From: Episyrphus balteatus
Lineage: Eukaryota > Arthropoda > Insecta > Diptera > Syrphidae
Length of the DNA: 64,000 bases
Assembly (NCBI RefSeq): GCF_945859705.1
Contig: NC_079136.1
Span: 127,941,027 to 128,005,026, forward strand
Reading direction: 5' to 3'
Part shown: one piece after another, positions 35,074 to 50,314 of the stretch
Layout: each line of letters begins with the position of its first letter
Numbering within the stretch: position 1 is the stretch's first letter
The notes under the pieces: model-generated
Database searches by the model: none
The model's input: the letters and a program-made list of their open reading frames with translations, nothing else
What the model was told of the DNA's origin: nothing
Translations under genes and position numbers: made by a program

Positions 35074-38000
35074 TTTTTTCTCCTTATTTTACTGTATTAA
35101 AATGATTACACGTGTTTAATGTTTTGTTAGGTAAGCAATAAATCCAAACACTTCTACTTAAAAAAAATGGATTTAGAAATAAAAAACTATAGCTCCAAGG
35201 AATTTTTGGCTTTCATCTGTTAAAAGCGTGTAAAGAGACCTTTCAGCTGTTCATTCTATTGCCCCAGTAATTTCCGATTCAATAGTTACATTTTGACCTT
35301 AATAAAGACTTGTCTCAATGTGAACTAGATTATGACGTATAGAAATTTCCTATTCTAAGCACGTTTCAAAACTTTTGACAGTTCGTTGAAGTTAGCGTTC
35401 AGTACATTAATTACCATGAAAAGACTAATACCAAATTTGCACGATTGACTTTCATAATTACTGTCACAAAACTGGTAAAATAATAGAAAGAAATCAATTC
35501 ATTTGTGATGTGAATTTAAACGAAGTTGGAAAATGACCATGCGTGTATATTGACAATCTGCCAGGAAAAATCTATCAAATGAAATGTTGACTCGATTTCA
35601 TTTTGCTGGCAACATTTAATGTCAGTTGCATTATTTTTTGTCAGTTTTTTCCTCAATCATAGAAGAAATGATGGAAATTATGACGATTTGTCAATCGTTT
35701 AAATGCATCAATAAAGTGACAACTAGTCTGAAACAAATCTCTGCAGCATTAGCTGTCATTTTTGTAACTCACTATATAAGTTTTGCTGCAGCATTGCCAG
35801 CATACTAAAACCATCAATATAAAAAAGACTTGATTTTAAATGACAAGCGTGAAATTTGTGACCAATTAAAGTCTAGGCCATTAGTTCAATGAACTATTTT
35901 ATACAACTCAATTTATACGTTTCAATTTTTCGTAATCATTTCAGCATTTCAGAATAGTTAGCCTCAAGTAAAAATATTTTTAATGACAAAGTGGCATCCA
36001 AATCAATTTTGCAACACTAAAAACGGTTTTTAAAAAACCTACGATGAACATAATGAATCATTATTTTAGTCATTGCAATGCGCTACCACCCGCAGAGAAT
36101 ATCCGTGGGCATTAAACAATAAGTCAAGATAATTCCAAATGCGTTGGCTAAAGCCGTACACAAATAACTTCCAAATAACTGAGTCATAGTCTTTTATGTC
36201 ATTATCACTCACTCTCATCTCGCATCTCTTTCTCTGGCTTAGCTCTATACCTCCTGACATTTTTAACGCCTCAAGCTTCAAATTTGATAGACATTTCCAG
36301 CCTACTGAATTCTATTGTCTTTCCATTAGCTCTTTAAACCACGCTTACTTATGCAAACACGCTAATTAAATCATTATAATGGAGGAACAATAGCAGCAGC
36401 AGCGTGGTTTGATTGTAAAACACATGCCAAAACGGAAGAAAAAAAAAAATAGCTATACCACGACACGCCAGGAGTGAAGTTACAATAAGGAGGAAATCTG
36501 AAGTGGGGTTATAGGAGGGTTTTAGGCTTTAAAGCCAATGAATTCACATCTCACTTCACTGAACCACCATCAGCAAGGCCAACATAATAAAAATTGCAAC
36601 AACAACAAGAAAAATAATAACAATAGCAGCCACAGCAGAAAAAGTGCAAGACTTTGGCGCACACAAGAGTGACTGACTGAGAAAAGCCTTGAACTATCCG
36701 CTTTTTTTGCTGAGCGAACTTCATCGACTTCGACGACACGATGATGACGACAACGACAACGACGAATTGCTGGTGTATGTTGGTTGAATACCAAAACTCT
36801 ATGTGAACTGGTTTGTTGCTGTCGCAAGTTTTTGTTTTCTTCGCAAATCGATCGGACGGACGACTTGGGATTATTGTTTTTATTGTTTCCCGTTCGCATA
36901 GATGCAATTTTTTTTTTTAAAGTATCTCAGCATTGCCATACTCTATTTTTTATTGTATGGAAAAATAAGTTAAAAATGAGCGAAATAATCAAAAATATGT
37001 CAATAATTATGAGCATTTCTAACATTTTTTTTTTTAAATTTGCGGTTTTTTTGCGGCGATGCAAATCCCGTGCGGCACTGTTACGTTTGTGTTGCGCGCC
37101 ATAACTTCCATTAACAATACAAAATAATTAAATGTCAGTACTTAATATGAAACGGCATTATAAATTAAATAGAAAGGGCCATCAAAACACATTGTCCATT
37201 AAAACACGAGATAAAGGTCAAAACCTAATCCATGTCGCCATGAACAATGTTAATAGAACACAAGCCTCACGTTTATTGATTGTTGTAGCATAATAATCAA
37301 CTTGCTTTAAAACATTCATTGTGAATTAAATAATTAAAAATAAAAAATATTATTATTATATTAAGCTGATGATTTATATTCAATTAAAAATCCAACGACA
37401 ACGTGTAAAGTTCTGCCACCTTTTACAATACATTCATTACACAATCTTCCTTGGCGGTAGGTATGCGGTGGTGTGTGCGAACGTGTCAAACTGCACCAGG
37501 TGTTGGAAATAAATTCCATCACCTGTGTTAAGTGCAAGCAATTTACATATTATACATACGAGAAAAATGTTTAGTTTTATAAATCAAAATGAGGTAATTG
37601 ACTATAAAACAATCTAACATGCATACTTTACTTTGTTGCGTTGAAATTGATTTAATTTTAAAAATGAAAACTTAAGAAAGTTCAAGTTTGGTCTTCAAAT
37701 CACTTCTTACTTTAAACGTACCAGTTTTGCTATCATCATTTTTAGAGGAATTTTGAAAGTCTTAAAAAAAAAATAAAAAATAAATCTCATAAGCATCAAT
37801 GCATCTTTTTCATTTTTTTTAGGATTTATTGAAAACCTTACTTGTATTTGAACATATTTTTTTGAAAAAGACTAAAAATAATCGTTTTTTTTTTCAAGAA
37901 ATTATCAATTTTGTCAAATTCGAGTTCTTAACTCAGCTCTTTTGTTTTTTTCTAAAAGGCAAACGTAATTGAATAAAAGAAATAAAATCTTCTTAAAATG

Positions 38001-41000
38001 TATACAATTTCTGGAGGCTACAACTTCATCTTACTGATATATCCTCTAGCTAGCCTTGCAGTCCAATCTATTCATATTTATGGCCGCTCGTAAATGTTCT
38101 CAATATATTTCCTTCAAGACATAAAATAAAAGGAAGATAAATTTATTGCAGCATTTAAAGTTTTTACCTCAACTCTTTTGTTTTCCCAAAGGGCAAATAG
38201 ATAATTGATGTAACAAACGGTACAAATCCATTTAAAATATATATTAATTTCCCAAAGGCCACATTTTGAACTTCTTAACATGCCTCACAGAAGTTCCTTT
38301 CATTTATAGCTATAACTCCATTTGTATAATGTTTGTGCTTTAAATTTAATTCAATTGGTCAGGTCAATCATAATTTTAATTTAACGAGCGCTCAAAATGT
38401 TGGAGTTGACAATTCAAATCTATGCCATCCATAACATTTGTTTTATGCAACCTTTCAACAAAACCGCATTATAACCACCGCCAAGTTGCCGGTAGCTGTG
38501 AATCAAAAGTGCAGTGTAATAATTATATTATTTTGGCTCAAAGACCTAATACAAACCAATGTGCTTTTACATACATATCTACACCGTATAGATACATAAA
38601 TACTGGGCAGTTGGACAATTATTGTATGTTGCGGTGGCGGTTTTATTAGTTTCTTGTATACGATAGTTACTTTACGGTGCATTGTGATGTAAGTTGTTGC
38701 ACATTCATTCAATGCAACCACAAATAAATTGTTTAAATGTTCAAATTGTAATTTATTTATTGTAATATTTTATTTGTGGTATACAATCAACAACAAAAAA
38801 AAAAAACACTTTATCATTGTGGTTGTGATGTGGTGAAGGCGGTTTGTAGGTATTCGGCTGTAATAAGTGGCACTATGGTGCACTAAAGCAATCGTGCCAA
38901 ATATTTCACTTTTTTTCTTTCTAGGTTGTTAAATGGGATTTTGGGCCATTTTTGCCTCTAAGAGGATTATGAAGTTGTTAAACATAATGATGGCAGATAA
39001 AGATTGTTGTTAATTTGACCTTTAGTTAGCTTTTGTGGTGGTACGAATCCATGATTAGAGTACTAAGTTGAATTTTTTGTGAACAAAAAACTATGTCGAT
39101 TTTATAATAAGATCACTGCCTTGACAAAAATCAATTCTAAAATATTGCTTTATTGAGACTTTTCGGTCTTTTGCCCCAGAAAATACTTCCGGAGTAGAAG
39201 AATTTTATCCCAAACAGTAAATTTACACCTATAACATTCGTCATTTATCTCAATCTTATAAATATTGTAAAATATGCTTCTATAACACCATTCGGAGGTA
39301 GGTTCTGTAAGGTTTTAAAGAAGCAAATAAAAAAAAAAAAAAACAATTCTGCTTCAATAAAGCTTTGCAGATGTTTTTTAAAGCTTCTGTAAAGCTTTAT
39401 ACAGGCAGAAAACAACTTTGCTTCTTTATAGCTTCTATTAAGCTTCTATAAAACTTTATAGATTGTTAGATGGGATGTCATTACATATTTTTTTAACTTA
39501 ATATGATTGGGGTAAGACTTCGTTACAACATCAATATTTTATTATTTACCAAATTCACAGCCTTGAGCTATAAGACCAAGTACCTACGTGCGAATTCAAT
39601 CGTGCATATCTCTCCTTTAAAAAAAATGTCTGTCTTTTTTTCTCCAGGAATGCCACAAGCAAAACGTCTTTTGGCGTTTTTTTTTTTTTTTTTTGTTAAT
39701 TCCTAAACAATAAATCCTCAATTACCCAACTCACAGCGTCACAAAATCGATTCCTCAAAAATATTATTTCGCAATTATATATTAACTTCTCATAGAACTC
39801 CACTGCACTAAGAACCTTCAATAAGCGCTTCTGATGCTGATCGTGCCACATTTATAAAGCTCCCCCAAAAGTAGCTTATATTGCATTACTCAAACAACAA
39901 CAAAACTCAAGGTGGCCTTTGTTCGATGAGAGATGAAGTGATGCAAATTTATTATGTTCTATGTTAAGTCATGTGTGTGTTTTCTTATCGGGGCTCAAGT
40001 AAACGTTTGGTAATAGTGAACAATTAACTAGAACATGCAGTGCTTACTTGGTGTAATGAATTTACAAAAAAACGTGGAAAAAAAAATCAAAAAAGGTAAG
40101 CTTCCAAATGGACGATCAGCAAACCTGCATATGCAGCAGCTGCAAACAACATGACTCTCCAGAAGATTTACGACCAAAATGCATTATTTTTGTTTGAGAT
40201 TTTTATTTTTCTGTTTTTTATAAACTTGTGATTCTTTGCACTTTTTTATACAAATTGAGATAATTTTATGATTTTATTGATTTAATTGACACTTATTGCA
40301 TTTGAACAGTGTGTGCTTTATGGTCTCATGGTATTAGTCTTAGGGTGGAATAAAAAAAAAAAATGCCTAAAACCAGCAGCTGTGCTTGGAGTCACCAAGT
40401 CACCGACTCACGCTACTACCACCATCATCATCATTGCCACTGCGCCGTCATTGCAGTTTCCTGATATGAGGATTAATGGCTTTTGGATTGTTGCTCTCTG
40501 GTTGCACCAAGTAAGGTAAATATAAATGCAAATTATTCATTCTGTGTCGTGCTAAATGGTGTACTTTAGTGATATATGCCTTGGACACGACTTTTTGGTT
40601 GAAATCTTTTGTAAAATTTATATTTTCAGAGCTTTAAATGTCGGGCTATTAAGATCATGGTTTAGCATTGAAGTAACAATAAAATTGATAGGGGTTAAGG
40701 TGCAGTGGATTTTGGTTGATTTTGTTTTTTGTATAAAAAATTATACCTAAGGAGGATTTATGGTAAATGAAGAATCAAAGGCCAACATCTTGTGATTTAT
40801 TTTAATAGCGTAGGCAGTTAATCATTCAGAAAAGAACAAAAATTAACAGACAGACAGATAAAAATGCAACTTAATTATTTTGAGAATGCAGTTGTTATTC
40901 GGTTTGTTTTTTTTTTTTGAGGAACTTGAAGAAGATAAAAGGGAATAAAATCATTTCGCTCAAATAAAAGAAATTCATGTGGTTTTCCAATTCCGATAGA

Positions 41001-42884
41001 AAGCCAAATTGTAAAATCTAACAGTTAAAATTGTTAAATTTAAAAGTTCAGAATGTAAAATTAAACAGTCAAGATTTTTAAAATATCATGCTTAGTGCAT
41101 ATTTTATTGCATTGAAATCTAATCAATTTTTTTTAAATCCATTTTTAGTATAAAAAACCCAAATCTTATGAATATCGATGGATTTGCCTCATTTGCATTC
41201 TATTTTCCTTCATTTTTTTTTTTTTAATTTTATTTAGTTTTTGGTATATTTTCAAATACAGACTCAAAATATTCGCATGTTTTGACCAAACCTTGAAAAT
41301 TATTAATTTTGTCAAATTCGAGTTCGTATCTCAACTCTTTTGTTTCCCTAAGGAAATAAAGAAAATTGTTGGAAAGCTCTACAAATCTAATGAAAATCGA
41401 CTAATTTATTAAAGATCACATCTCAAACTCCTTAAAATTTCTCACGGATATGCTTTCCGTAAGACCTTAGGTCTTAAAATGTAAATCAATTGATCAGATG
41501 TCTGATAATTTTAACAAACTCAAATATTGTTAGGTTTATTTTTTTTTTTAACTTCAATAGGAATTTATTCAAATTTTAATTTTATTATTTTAAAAGACTA
41601 AGAATATTTCTTTCAGTGATCCTAAGTTAGAATTATAATCATCAGTTAAGAGTTTGGCCTAGAGAAGGGACTCCATATCAATTATCAAATTTATTGAAAA
41701 AAAGTTCCGGAAAACTATAAGACATTGCAAAGGCTATAAGCCTGAAGCTTAGAACAAAAATCTTCATAACGTTTCTGTTCTTACGTTTTTTCCCAAGGCC
41801 TTTGTTGAAAAAAGATACATCTTGTTAAAAATACATTAACGGTTTTATCATCACATTTTCAATCTTAAAATTAAATACTCTACAAAATTTGACTCACGTT
41901 CAAAAATAGTTTGACTTCTAACACAAGACTTTATAGAACACTAATCACCACCATATAACAGCTGGTGTTGAATTTATTTCCGGTTCCGATATAGAAATAA
42001 ATTTTAATTATAAATTCGGATTACTCACAAGCCAAAGCCTATAATGGGATTAAATTTAATTGATTTTTAATAAATAACTAACGAATATTTAATTATTTTT
42101 TTTTGTTTGTTTTGATATAAACTTGACAACCTCAACCATGAATGTTAGATATAAATTAAGTTTAAGAACTTTTCAGGTTTGCTTCATACCGAGTCATACA
42201 AAAACACTCTGTTGGCTATGTCACATATACTAAATGTACCATGTTGTTGTGTGTAAAATGTATAGCTTGTTCAATATGCGATTTAACACCGTGCGTTAAT
42301 TTTATGCAATTTTTCATATTGGCGAATTGGATTTTTATGTTCAAGACGGGGCATTCATCGTGGGTTCAATATACATACTTTGTGTCTTGTGTGGTGCGGT
42401 TGTTTACTACTTGGAACTAGCTACATTGCGTCGCGGCGTCGTCAGTCGTCGTCGGTCGTATTCAATGCGGTCGTTGTCGTGATCTTTAGGCGCCATCATG
42501 CTGGCATAGGACAGTCGAAAAGTGTGAGTTGTGTGATAAATAGCCACAGATTGCGTTTTATGTCACACTTAGGTTATAAACAGATTTATATTTATATTTA
42601 TATATTTTTGTTTTTATTATTTAATTTGTTTTGCTTATAGTAATGTAGATTGTCAGTTGGAATTGTTTAATTTAGTTGTTAGAGTTTGCAGAAGAATTTT
42701 AATTGGAAATAACTTGTAAATATGTTTGGTGTTTACGAAATGAACACATGCAAGTTTTGTAGATTGACCTATAAGAACATTGTCAAGTTGAGGAGCCTTA
42801 AGAAGAATCATACCACTTTCTTATTGAAACTGTAAGCTAGAAAAAAACAGCCCTACCAACTTGGCCATTTGCGAATCAGGTCAA
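35074..42884. other. Gene-poor AT-rich DNA with dispersed repeat fragments
   Basis: No convincing coding sequence. Visible items: CAATTTTGTCAAATTCGAGT followed by an ACTCTTTTGTTT motif at about 37906-37945, a related copy at about 41307-41345 and a shorter one at about 38168; AGCTTCTGTAAAGCTTTAT fragments at 39350-39475 related to the 27.4-kb element; CAG/CAA and GAC microsatellites at 36.4-36.8 kb; and GTCGTC repeats near 42.43-42.48 kb. Reading frames of 60-118 residues here overlap on both strands and show no domain. Confidence 0.45.
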
Positions 42885-43294
42885 TAGAATTGCAAAAAAA
42901 AAGAATCTTAACCGCCGCACCACAGCTGCACCACCGCCGTTTGGCGGAAAATTTCGGCACACCACCGCACCACGATTGCACCACGTCTGCACCATTTCAT
43001 TTTGAATGAAAAATTCGGTGCACCACTATACATAATTTTGGATTATTGAAAAATAAAAAAAAAAAAAAAAAACTACCGACGAGAAATAGATTCGAACCCG
43101 AGTATCCAGAACAATTAGAAGTTACGAACTGGCAATTTGTTGCTTAAGACAACGGTGGTGCGGTGGTTTAAAAATTTTTAAAATGGTGCAGCGCAGGTGC
43201 GGCGGTTTAGAAATTTTCGATCATGGTTTCGGAGTTGGTGCAGCGGTCGTGCTGCGGTCAAAAAGTGGTGCAGCGTTAATTCGGCGCAATTCTA
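42885..43294. mobile_element. 410-bp inverted-repeat element with GGTGC-rich arms and tRNA-like core
   Basis: The termini TAGAATTGC and GCAATTCTA are exact inverted copies. If TA is the target duplication, this fits a Tc1/mariner-type MITE. The arms carry repeated GCACCACCGC words on the left and GGTGCGGTGG words on the right. The centre, on the minus strand, has GGTTCGAATCT (about 43088-43098), a 10-of-11 B box, with TTAAGCAACAAATTGCC upstream as a poor A-arm. The 73-residue frame at 43183 is a translated arm. Confidence 0.7.
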
Positions 43295-46200
43295 CTTTTC
43301 CTCGGGAAGACATTGATAATTTTTTGATGCACTTTTGGAATACAGAGAATACAGATTGCAAAATCTTTCAAAAGACTTATAACACATCCCAATTTCATCA
43401 GTAGAACTTCCGTGATACTTATAAACTCCTTTACCATACAATAAATACACAGTAGGTAACCCTACATAAAACTTTTACTTTTACAAAGCCTAGACAATCT
43501 ACAAGTAAATGTAATTGAAAGACAGTAACCTCCAATTAAAATAAAAAAAAAGCCTTAACCAATTACCCATTCAAGGAAACTTCCGCAACTATATTTCCTG
43601 TATAAGGCTCAAAAATTATGCAACAACTAACCCAACAACATCTAGCCCCGCTTCCCCATATTAATGTATACATACAATTGAATGCAAACTTAATACACGA
43701 CAACAACAGCAGGAAAAAAAGTTGTTCTCCACCATTTAAGGGGCGCGTATATTTTCGCGTGCGTACGGATATATGTTTTTTTTATTTTAGATTCCCCGCG
43801 GCTAACATGGGTGGTGTTATGTATGTGTACCAGTACAACATGTACCAAACAGACAAGTTACGAATGTTCTTCAACACTAGACATACAACATTTTCAGGTG
43901 ATTTTTAATTAATCACGATGCGTGATATTGATTTTGATGCCCGAATCCCAGAGAGGTCAAGTTGCCTAGCCCTCTATTCTATTTTTTTTTTTTTTTTTTT
44001 TGCTGTCCATACCAACAGTCTCAGTGTACTTTAGAAACTCTTAAGGTTGATCGACTTTGTTTATAGGTACGAGTTATAACAACAAGTTTCCTCGTCAATT
44101 GGTGTTGTAAATTAAATGCGACAACCGAAGGTGTCAGCTAGATGCTTACGCTGCCGTGCCGCTGCCGCCGCCGTAGCCATGTTGATATGTTTGTATGGTC
44201 GTGATCTTTTTCCGTCACTCGAATGTTAATTTATTCAATTTTGAATCAGTCCACCGATCTATTTCCCTTGGGGAAATATTCAAGTGCACTTTTGAGGTCC
44301 TCGATAGTAAACGCCGCCGCTGCTGCTGCCGAGCCGTACAAACGTCTAGCTCAAAGCTCTTGTTGATTAAACAGAAACTTCGGAAAAGCATTTCAAGTTG
44401 TTGTACGTATACACTATACTCATAATGTAAGATATGTGGGTAGACAATATTATGTAGATGTATGTTTGGGGGGAAAGGCATTTCAACAAATCAACTTGTG
44501 ACTTCCACAAACAACATTGCGGAATGCAACATTGGAAAACATTAATCTTTTTTTTTTTGTATAGGCTGTTATGTCGTGTTGCAATATTTCCTTGCACTTC
44601 ATGGTTAAATTCTAACAATGATGTGGAAAAAATTGATAACATTCTTATATATTGACTAAAAGTTTAATATTTGGTAGATAGGTACTTGAGTAAGGCCAAA
44701 AATTATATTTCCATTTTAACCCTTTTCACACTGACAGAAAATATATTTAACTTTATTTCTAGTATATTTAATTACATTATGATTAAATAAAACATTCCAG
44801 AAGTCAAATTAACCCTGGCGTTATTTTTTTTTCGCGATCTCTACTCAGAATCACCAATAAATTAGATCGCGATTTTAGTATTTGTCTGCGGTTCAATTTT
44901 TTTTTTTGTTATAGTCAACGATTATATTAACGATGGTCTTTTTTTTTCAAAAAATATTGTATCGAGTTTGGAAATTTTTAGGGTATGTAAAATAATTTTA
45001 AAGTAGTTTTATAAAAATCCATTCACTGCCACACTCACTTTTCTAATGAAAAGTTTTTATTCTTTAGAGATGCCTTCAACGATTTGATTCAATATTAAGG
45101 ATTTTTTTTCTTTTGAGTGATTGAGACATGAAAAATTCTCTTAGGAGACCACGCCTTATTTTTAAGAACAAAATTGACGCCACTTGCCATATGACCAAAA
45201 TAGAAAAGTTTATTTTTTTTTTTTTTTCAAAAAAGGTTTTGTTAAAAAAAAACCTTGTATTGTGTCATAAAAGATCTTATTTTTTAAGATTAAAAAAGGT
45301 TTTTTTTCACCATTCGGTTACTAAATCATTTTTTTTTTCAAAAAAGTCTGTTATTGGTTTAAAAAAATTTAAAATAATTTTTTTTTAATTTATTGAAAAG
45401 GCAAAAATTTATTTAATTGAAACTTTTTTTTTTATATTGTCAATTAATATTTTCTTTTAAATGGTAAACCAATATGTTTTTTGGATTTTGTTTTTTTTTT
45501 TGTTTTGATAATTAGAAAATACAAAGTTCTACTATTTTCCACATTTTATTCCTGAATTTATTTTTTGAGGTTAAAAGCATGCAAGAGGTTGTAATTCAAA
45601 ACAATTTTGGTAAGGTTTAATTAAATTTCTTATAAAGTAAAATTTAAAATATTCTTGTATGAATTTTTAAAAAGCTTTTATATTTGTAGCAATATTTTCG
45701 ATAAGAACAAGTACATGCGACCCAGTGGTGCATTTTATTTTTTAAATCAAACAAAATCTTGCATTTAAAATCTGAAAATTTTACCTATTAACAAAGAATT
45801 ACTATTTTGTTAATAAAAAAATGTTTTATTTTTTTTAAACAAAATTTGATTTAAATGGGTACATTTATGTATTTTCGTAAACTTGATAAAAAAATTATAA
45901 TTTTAAGTTTTGTCTTTATAAAATTATTTAATATGCGCTGCACTGGATTTCTTCACAACACTGTATGACTTAGATATATTAACAAAATCAGTGTAAAGTG
46001 CGTATATCCACTCAATTACAAGTTTCACACAAGATATTGTATATGATGCTTAACAACTATGTTTTCTGTTTTTTTTTTTTTTTTTTATACAGGTAGAGAT
46101 TTTTTTGTCTAGTTCACCTTACATGCGGTCAAAGTTGTAATAATTTGTTTATTTTTTTTTCTATATTTAATTTTTTCTTTCTTCAATTTCAAGGTTTTAC

Positions 46201-49200
46201 AATGTCAATTAAGGTATTAACAGAAATAGAAATGCCTATAGATATAATAATTTTATGCGTTTGAAATCATAAATGCATTTTGTGTGGTATTCATACGAGA
46301 AGTGAATAGTGATCGAGTTGATTTGTCAGACACAAGAGGTTCAATGATTTTTAAGTGTCTAACACTTTTGTGTATATATTTGATAATGTACATGAGTGAT
46401 GTAATGCGTGCGCAATTACTTGAGTTGTTTTAACTTTTTTTATTAAACCGTTTTGTATTATTTATTTCTAGGTAGATAATAAATTTCATGGGATTTGCTA
46501 ATGAAATGTTTAATTTATGTGAGATAATTGAATTTTATGATGGTTATTATTTAGAGTAATTTATTGTTGACATGACTTGATGAAAGATTAAATACAAAAT
46601 TGACCTAAACTTAAAACAATTTTAAGAGATTTTTGCATGTTTAAAAATCATATAATCAAAATATATAGAAAGCTTGTCAGCTTGTCATAGGCATGGTTTT
46701 CTTGTCATAAAATATTAAAAAAATTACATATAGAAATAAGGAGGAAGAAAACTTTTTTTTAAAAAGGTTTGCACGACAACTCTTTTGTTTGCAGGTATAT
46801 TATTGAAATTTTCTGCTATTTTTGATAATTTACTTGTCAACAAGCCAAATGAACACTTTATAATGAAATATCTGAATATTTTTCTACAAAAATAAGGCGC
46901 AAACGCTACCAAAGACATTAGAATTTATCTTTACAAAATGAACACAAAAAAACCAAGTAGCTTCTTTGTTAAGATTTCTAGTCAAATTTAAGATAAGGCC
47001 ATCTGATGGACTTACGAAACATGTCAACTTGTCTTTGTCGCTTAATCTGATGCATAGAAGAAAAAAAAATCTTGTAGATTTAGAAATCAGCAAGACTTCT
47101 ATTAGACGTGACGACAGAGAAGAGTTGTTGTGGTGTGGTGTGGATGGAACATGCGATATTCTCAATGAGTTTTTTTTTTTGCAAGCTAACTTACGGAGTA
47201 TTTAACTAGCAACTAAACAAAGATTCAGAAACCGATAACAATATATTCAAGTACATACAGCAGATAAACACATCAGCTACTGTTTATGCAACTCAACTTG
47301 CGCCGCGCCGCCATAACGAGTTTTCTTAGCCAAAATATACCGCAGATAAATGCATACAACTGTGACGGTGGCGAAGATATTGTTGATTGACATTATTCTC
47401 AGTTGAAGGATGTATTAAATGGTTCAGCACGTTTTGCAAAATAAATGGCATCATTTTACTATTTGTAGTAGAAACTAATACATATTACCATTTTTCGAAC
47501 GAAAAAAAAGTAATTTTTTGTATTCAAAATAAGTTGATAGAATTATTTATATCCAACTTAATAGAAGTTGAACTAAATTTTTAAAGCGCCTACTGCCCAA
47601 CATGTTTACCATCACGTTCCTGCGAAACTGTCACATCCATCAACTTCAACATACATTCCTGACAAACTTCACGTTTATAAAAAATGCATTAAAGACCAAC
47701 GTCACGTATTCAAAATGGTAGCTAAATATTTCCAGGGAAACAGCATAAGCTACTGCAAGTATTTTTTACGCATCAATACGCATTAAAAATTCACCACAAG
47801 TCGTCATCAATTCGGAAATTACCGAAGCATTTTTTAATATATTTTTTTTTGTTTTTAAAGGAAGTTCATTACCATCCAATCAGCGTACATAGTAAGCCAG
47901 TGACCAGTGACCGTCATCACTATATTAGGTCGACCCTCAGAGAACTATCATTATTGTAAACTTGACCTTCAGAATTTGATTTACCTAACTGATATACAAA
48001 CAAACAAACAGACAATCAAATTTAAAGAAAAACAAAAAAAAGTGAAGACAAAAAGATACAAAAACACAATAACAATAAGATTTCAGAACATTTTTGTCGT
48101 GTTGTACAGACAAAAAAAACAAAATAGATACAAATCCATAGATATGATGTTTTTAGTGTTGTAAACGAGCTTTAATGTAAAATAGCATTATATTTTTTTT
48201 TTTGGAATAAATTTGAACCATAGAATAAGATTGTCATCACCCGTCGTGATTCCGTTTGGTACAATCACTTCTTTTTCTTCTCAGATTGACACCAGGGGCA
48301 GAGTGCACTAATGAAGATATTAACAATAAAAACCGTGTTAAAGTTTGTCAGACGAATATGATTAGGTTATGGATTTAATGGATTTTTATGTAATTTATGC
48401 ACACAAAAACAAATTTGTTACAAAATATAGTTTGGTATGGTGACATTAAGTTTTATCTGAAAAGTTGTTTGCATTTATTCGGATTGATAGGTGGATGGCA
48501 TTGGTTTTATTTTTTTTAACATTTGGGTGGGAACCAATATCCAATAAAAATAAAATTAAGACATAAATCTTTCAGGAATTTTAATTTGTTGGTTTTTTTT
48601 ACACATTTACATGAAGATATTCTGCATAAAATTTGGATATGGATGAAGTTTTTTTGTAGATTGTGACTTTTATTCTAACAAAATGGAAAATAAAGTGTAT
48701 GAATTTAAGAAAAAAGTGCAGCTTCTAAAATTCTAAAGAGTCTTCCACCAGTCTTTTCAATGAAATTCTAAGAGCTTCCCTTCCCTCCTTTTAGAAACTC
48801 ATAATTTTTGTTTTCTCAAAGCTTCGCGATCCCTCTCCTTCTTTTCGGAATCCCAGGTAATTCAGTTTTTCTGAAGTAGGATGACTCTGAAACTAACTAA
48901 AAAATGTTAAAATAACGCAGGCCATTTTTTATTACAAACAAAAAACAAAATCAATCAAAACTATCGAAAGAACAAATTCAAACCAAAGTTTAAAATTTTC
49001 CAGATTTTTCTCATTTGAGTTCGAGCACGAGTTCAAGGTTTGAATTCTTTACAATTATTTTAAACAAAATTCTTCAAAACAACCAATTATATCGCATTAA
49101 ACCTTCACTGTGCTAACCATAGCATCCTTGATTCACGCCATCCTATCATCATTAACAATCTCTTCCTTCATTTTTCTTTAATCTTTGTTTTTTGTTGTTT

Positions 49201-50314
49201 CCCACATCTCAATATAATTCCTTCTTCTTTTTTTTTTTATCTGCAAAGATTAAAAATACCAAAAACAAAAACAAGAAAAGAAAACACCACAACAAGAAAT
49301 TAATTTTTTTGGAGGAAAAACAAAATTTACCAACTACAACAAAATCAAACCTCCCTCAAGGTTAATAGGTAACTGACCAGGTAATTACTTTTATTTTTGT
49401 CTTTTTCAAAAAAAAATAATAATAAACATTGTTTTGCAAAAAAATAACAAAAACAATGTACAGAAAGTTATGTACTATCACTATCAGAAGCAGGCACCCC
49501 ACTGATCTGGAAAAAATTGCGATTGCATGAATTCATCGCCCATCAAGTTTGAGAGAATTGGTCATAAGAAACTTCTTTAAAAAAAACAACTGACTAAAAA
49601 TTGAAAATCCCAATCTGTATCAATTTACTGCTAATGAACTTCGGACGTTTCGATGGACGAATGTGGGTACAACAGCCACAACAAGTAGTACTGTGTACAA
49701 GTTTTTTTTGTCATTCACTTCACTTACGCGCTTTTTTCTTTGTACCCAAGGACGGTCAGTGTCACCATTACGACAGCAGTGAGCTGCTGGTGCTCACATA
49801 TTATTGTTACTTACCTACGCCTGAGTGGCCACAATAACAATCGGATCGTTGACCACCCAAAGTCACTGGGCTACTGGGTATAATGACTTTTTTATCATTG
49901 TAGGTGCTGACCATTTATTTTGTTTGAAATTACATATATAGGGTATATTTTGATTTATTTGGTATAAATTATAATTTTTTCTACTTCCGAATGCAAAAAA
50001 AAAATATTTATTTCGCACTATCTCAGCAAACAGAGCGCGAAGGAAGTTTGGGTTTTATTCATTCTCGAACAAAATTACATGTCTCCAGTAGAAAAGTGTT
50101 GATGTAAAATGTATTCACTAGAGAACTTTCTTAATCGGTAATATTCGCAGAAAATCCTTAAGTGGCAATGAAATAGAACGTTTTGAACACAGTGTTATTA
50201 AAAAGTCATTTAAATCTGAATTAAATATTCATCTACCCTAGTAATCATGCTTTCCAAGTCGAATTTATAAAAAAAAAATTAATATAAACATAATACCTTA
50301 GGTACTCAAAACTA

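Noticed and set aside
36551..36907. 118- and 109-residue minus-strand frames
   Set aside because: They cross CAA/CAG and GAC microsatellites in two frames at once; translated low complexity.
43183..43404. 73-residue open frame
   Set aside because: It is the translated right arm of the inverted-repeat element.
45128..45388. 86-residue frame rich in K, F and L
   Set aside because: Encoded by T and A homopolymers; low complexity.
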